From positions 1 through 9,168 of the forward strand of contig JANYAB010000091.1 in assembly GCA_025355225.1 (NCBI GenBank): a DNA stretch of 9,168 nucleotides. The letters run 5' to 3'. The stretch is from Bacteroidota bacterium (GTDB lineage Bacteria; Bacteroidota; Bacteroidia; Sphingobacteriales; Sphingobacteriaceae). The translations under genes and the position numbers were made by a program. Of this stretch, positions 5,877 to 9,168 are shown one piece after another (position 1 is the stretch's first letter; each line of letters starts with the position of its first letter). The notes beneath the pieces are model-generated. The model did no database searches, was not told where the DNA came from, and saw nothing but the letters and a program-made list of their open reading frames with translations.

Positions 5877-8800
5877 ATGGTAATTAATAAAAATATCTCC
5901 AAAATTTTGAATAAATCGTCATTAACTGAAACGATAAAAAACGAGCAAAAGCAAATTTTTGCTTTTAAGAATAGAATACTTTTTATTGCATTTGTTCTTA
6001 TTACATTTCTTTCCTTTCCACGTGCGGTTTCAGGGCAAGCCGTAAATAACTTTGCTGCTACTAATCCATATACTTTCACGCTTAGCAAAGCAGCTGTAAC
6101 AAGCGCCGGTGTTTATAGGGTTATTGATAGTACGTTGGTAAGAACATTATGGTCTGTGGTAAATTACAACGCGGGTACTTACAATATAAAATGGGATGGT
6201 AAAGACGATAAAGGCAATCCGATGCCCGCTGGTAACTATATAGTAAAAGTAATGTCTAATAATGTTAAGTATGCCTGGATGGGGGTTGTTGGGAATTCAT
6301 CTGACAGTACAACAGGAAGTACGGTTCACCGGGGTTACTACTATTGTAAGACAGGTATGACTATTGTAAATGGTACGGCGTATTATTCTACCGGATACAG
6401 TGAGGGAAGCCCCAGCGTTGCTAAATTTTTTACAGCAAAACCTCAGCAGAAAGTCGACTTTGAAGCTTACAATACAAATACAGCTTACACAGATATGTGC
6501 GCAAGCGATGGAAAAAAGGTTTATTGGGCTGGTTTTGATCCTTTTAATTTAACCAATACCTGGGTTTTTGCCAACAATGTCATTGACGATTCGAATGTCA
6601 CTTTTGCAAATGGTGTGACTTACAAGCCCAAAGTTGCAAGAAGCTACAATGCAATTAGCTACCTTAATCAAGCCAATTCTATAATTTCGGGTATGGCCGT
6701 TCAAAAGACTGGTAATCTTTTATTTGTTTCAAGGGAAGGATTAAATCAGCTTTCAGTTTTAGATAAAGGAACAGGTCAATTACTACAAAATATTCCTGTA
6801 AACGGCCCTAAGTCGCTGTGCATGGATATGAATGATAATTTGTGGATGGTGTCTGATAGTAATATAGTTACCAAATACCAGGTTAGTGCAAATGGCACCC
6901 TTTCTGCTCCTTTACTTACTATATCAAGCGTATTAATACCAGTAGCGCTATCTGTTTCACCGGATAATACCACTCTAACCATCGCCGATGGGGGACTAAC
7001 CAGTCAGCAAGTTAAGGCTTTTAGCAACGCAACTGGCTCACCTACATGGACCTTAGGTGCACCGGGCGGGTATATGCAGGATGCTTCCGTCAATAACAAT
7101 AAATTCTATTTTAATGATGTAAGAGGCCTGATGTATTACGGCGGGGAAGCCGGTTTTAGGGTTTTTATAGCTTATCAACCCGACGGATCCTTTTGGGTTA
7201 ATGATCCCGGTAATTTTAGGGTACAGCATTATTCGGCTAACAGAACATATATTGAAACCATTATGTCGCTTGGCGCAAGTTATTCAACGTGGGCCGATAA
7301 AAATGATAATACAAGGGTAGGGGCAGAATATTTAGAATTTAAAATTGACAATACTAAACCCATGACCGGCTCTACCGGATGGCAGTTAGTAAGAAACTGG
7401 GGGGCAACTGTTTCATCCAGCTACGACAAAACAACTAAGTTTACAACCGTTATAACGCTGACTTCAGCAGGCGTCAGCCGGACATACGGATTTCTTCGGA
7501 TCGCAAATAATTATTTTGTTGTAGAACTTCAGAATAATAATACTTTACGATTTACAGGCGTAACCAAGCTCCACTGTAACATCGCAAAGGATGGGTCAAT
7601 GTTAAGTGATGACTTTAAGAAGTACGCCTTCATGGGTTTTGATAACTCAAATAACCCTATATGGAGTGCTACTCCGGTTATACTTGCTGATGTTACAAAA
7701 CTAACAGATATTGGTCCGCTTCCTAAGGGGTTTGTTAAAAATTCTTATCTTACTTCGTCTGGTAAAGTTCTTTTTTATGACTATGGACTTCAGTTAACTA
7801 CTCATCCTACCGTTACTCCTAATACTGGATTTCATTTGGGTGCAATACAGCAGGGAGGCAACAGTTACTTATGGGAATCGGCAATGTCGACACATACGAA
7901 TTATGCTGGCTCTTTTCCTGATCCAAGTCGTTTTGATATTGGTAATAAGGTTAACAATTATGCCGGTAGCGCAGTAATGGTTGCGGGCCAGAATGTAGTG
8001 ACCGGTTACCATGGAGAATTTTGGAAGAACTCTCAAGCTAATATGTATAATCATTATTGGGATAATGGATTAGCTATAGGTCAGTTTGGCACTACAGGCC
8101 CTTATTTTGTGTTGGCCCCCGCTATGATGGCTGGAAACGCTTTATCGCCGCAATTGGTAGATGGCGCAAGTGCCGATGAATTGTATTTATGGCATGGTGA
8201 CGAGAGTTTTCATGCAGGTATGCATAAATGGAAAATAACCGGGTTAAGTACGATAGCCGAACAGGATATTCCAATTACTTATCCTGCTCCTGTTGTAACT
8301 CCACTTACTGTTCCGGGTGTCGATTTGATGGTAAATTTGCCTTATAATACTCCTTTATTAAATAATACAGCAGGATGGACTTTTAACCCTGCGACAACTT
8401 CCGCTGCAATAATGGCAAACTCTCAAACAGGTTGGAGCATTAACACAAATGTACTTGTTTCGGGAACCCAAAGTGACCCTGATATTTATATAAAATGTAA
8501 TTCTTTGACAGGAGCTTTTAGTATTAACAGGGATTTAGGGAATAATTCCGGACTTCCTTACTGGGCGGTATCTGGATTTATTAGCTACGATAATTGTAGC
8601 CAACAAGGAAATATGCTGCAAAATTTTGATATATTAGATGTTAATGGCAAAATTATAGCACGTATTAGCAATACTTTCGTTTTTGTTAGTAATGTATTAA
8701 ATACTAACACAAATACCATTTATGGTAATAATAAAGTACTTATTGGGGGATTGAATTCTTTTATTCAAGGTTTAAAATCAACATTTCAGCCTGTAGTAGT

Positions 8801-9168
8801 AAGTGCCGTTAATAATTTAGTAACAATCACTTATGCAGGTTACACTGTTACAGCTCCAATATTTGATCCGACCGCTGATATCACTTCCCCAAAAACAATG
8901 AGATGCTATACTACAGGAGGATTTAATCCGACCGTAAGAACCTTTGATTTTAAAGATATGCGGTTTATTACGACCAAAACCAATCAAACCATAAACTTTA
9001 ATACAATAACAGCTCAGGCATTTGGAAACGCTCCGTTTAGTTTAATCGCGGTGTCTTCCGTGGATTTGCCGGTTGCATTTACTGTAGTATCAGGGCCAGC
9101 TACTATTATCGGAAATACAATTACCTTAACGGGTGCAGGAACTGTGGTGGTCCAGGCCTCGCAGGCTG
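5877..9168 (+). CDS. Giant secreted multi-domain surface protein: FlgD-like Ig, propeller-like region, Ig-like repeat (3' end outside window)
   Basis: One frame stays open for 1097 codons to the window edge. The start is fixed by an in-frame TAA at 5865-5867 with only one ATG after it. Residues 34-53 (ILFIAFVLITFLSFPRAVSG) form a signal-peptide core, with likely cleavage near 53-55, preceded by an unusually long 33-residue N-region. Residues 60-127 match a FlgD-type Ig fold: KWDGKDDKGNPMPAGNYIVKV at 105-125. Residues 271-490 contain alternating segments such as GNLLFVSREGLNQLSVLD and PDGSFWVNDPGNFRVQHYS, which resemble NHL-type beta-propeller blades. Around 705-790, aromatic-rich motifs (YNHYWDNGLAIGQFG, LYLWHGDESFHAGMHKWKI) appear to close this module. 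Residues 816-1030 are beta-rich and unassigned. From 1037 an Ig/MBG-like domain starts (INFNTITAQAFGNAPFSL) and continues beyond the edge. The product is probably exported, perhaps by type IX secretion, but the C-terminal sorting domain is not visible. No catalytic motif was recognised. A G6 run lies at 7399-7404. Confidence 0.85.
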   Translation, partial: MVINKNISKILNKSSLTETIKNEQKQIFAFKNRILFIAFVLITFLSFPRAVSGQAVNNFAATNPYTFTLSKAAVTSAGVYRVIDSTLVRTLWSVVNYNAGTYNIKWDGKDDKGNPMPAGNYIVKVMSNNVKYAWMGVVGNSSDSTTGSTVHRGYYYCKTGMTIVNGTAYYSTGYSEGSPSVAKFFTAKPQQKVDFEAYNTNTAYTDMCASDGKKVYWAGFDPFNLTNTWVFANNVIDDSNVTFANGVTYKPKVARSYNAISYLNQANSIISGMAVQKTGNLLFVSREGLNQLSVLDKGTGQLLQNIPVNGPKSLCMDMNDNLWMVSDSNIVTKYQVSANGTLSAPLLTISSVLIPVALSVSPDNTTLTIADGGLTSQQVKAFSNATGSPTWTLGAPGGYMQDASVNNNKFYFNDVRGLMYYGGEAGFRVFIAYQPDGSFWVNDPGNFRVQHYSANRTYIETIMSLGASYSTWADKNDNTRVGAEYLEFKIDNTKPMTGSTGWQLVRNWGATVSSSYDKTTKFTTVITLTSAGVSRTYGFLRIANNYFVVELQNNNTLRFTGVTKLHCNIAKDGSMLSDDFKKYAFMGFDNSNNPIWSATPVILADVTKLTDIGPLPKGFVKNSYLTSSGKVLFYDYGLQLTTHPTVTPNTGFHLGAIQQGGNSYLWESAMSTHTNYAGSFPDPSRFDIGNKVNNYAGSAVMVAGQNVVTGYHGEFWKNSQANMYNHYWDNGLAIGQFGTTGPYFVLAPAMMAGNALSPQLVDGASADELYLWHGDESFHAGMHKWKITGLSTIAEQDIPITYPAPVVTPLTVPGVDLMVNLPYNTPLLNNTAGWTFNPATTSAAIMANSQTGWSINTNVLVSGTQSDPDIYIKCNSLTGAFSINRDLGNNSGLPYWAVSGFISYDNCSQQGNMLQNFDILDVNGKIIARISNTFVFVSNVLNTNTNTIYGNNKVLIGGLNSFIQGLKSTFQPVVVSAVNNLVTITYAGYTVTAPIFDPTADITSPKTMRCYTTGGFNPTVRTFDFKDMRFITTKTNQTINFNTITAQAFGNAPFSLIAVSSVDLPVAFTVVSGPATIIGNTITLTGAGTVVVQASQA

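Noticed and set aside
5843..6088. Minus-strand 81-residue ORF overlapping the signal-peptide region of the giant gene
   Set aside because: Hydrophobic stretches are the complement of the signal-peptide coding sequence; the opposite strand has a 1097-codon frame.
6370..6552. Plus-strand 60-residue ORF inside the giant gene in another frame
   Set aside because: Entirely inside the long frame with recognisable domains before and after it; no evidence of a frameshift.
1..9168. Search for tRNA/rRNA, CRISPR arrays, transposases or insertion-sequence ends, and phage genes
   Set aside because: Nothing convincing was seen by eye on either strand.

Overview
The window looks like part of a Bacteroidota chromosome, most likely a Sphingobacteriaceae-type soil bacterium (Mucilaginibacter/Pedobacter-like). 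This is an inference from AT-rich coding DNA, the absence of Shine-Dalgarno sequences before the starts, two exact TAnnTTTG-type -7 elements, and a large secreted beta-rich protein with FlgD-like and Ig-like modules. No 16S or housekeeping marker is present, so genus is not established.

Positions 1-5315 are the 3' part of an exopolysaccharide/O-antigen-type biosynthesis operon, with all genes on the + strand and tightly packed. In order they are the C-terminal tail of a glycosyltransferase (cut by the window edge), a small NodL/MAT-like hexapeptide acyltransferase, a GT4 glycosyltransferase, a polytopic O-antigen polymerase/ligase-like membrane protein that starts with TTG, a second GT4 glycosyltransferase, and a second, WcaF-like hexapeptide acyltransferase. 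The inferred division of labour is that the glycosyltransferases build a lipid-linked repeat unit in the cytoplasm, the two acyltransferases decorate it with acyl (probably acetyl) groups, and the membrane protein polymerises or ligates it at the periplasmic face. Two candidate internal promoters lie in the 58-bp and 34-bp gaps flanking the polymerase gene.

Positions 5316-5876 are an AT-rich gap of 561 bp without a convincing gene. It holds a weak intrinsic terminator just after the operon, a 12-bp palindrome, an imperfect inverted repeat just before the next start codon, and a short stretch that faintly resembles the first residues of a GT2 glycosyltransferase.

Positions 5877-9168 are one uninterrupted reading frame of at least 1097 codons that runs off the right edge. 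It encodes a secreted, multi-domain surface protein: an unusually long signal-peptide N-region, a FlgD-like Ig domain, a propeller-like region, a conserved-looking aromatic-rich section, an unassigned beta-rich section, and the first of what is probably a series of bacterial Ig-like repeats. It is the least explained item in the window. A further pattern is the presence of G6-G7 tracts inside several of these AT-rich genes, two of them in the polymerase-like gene.
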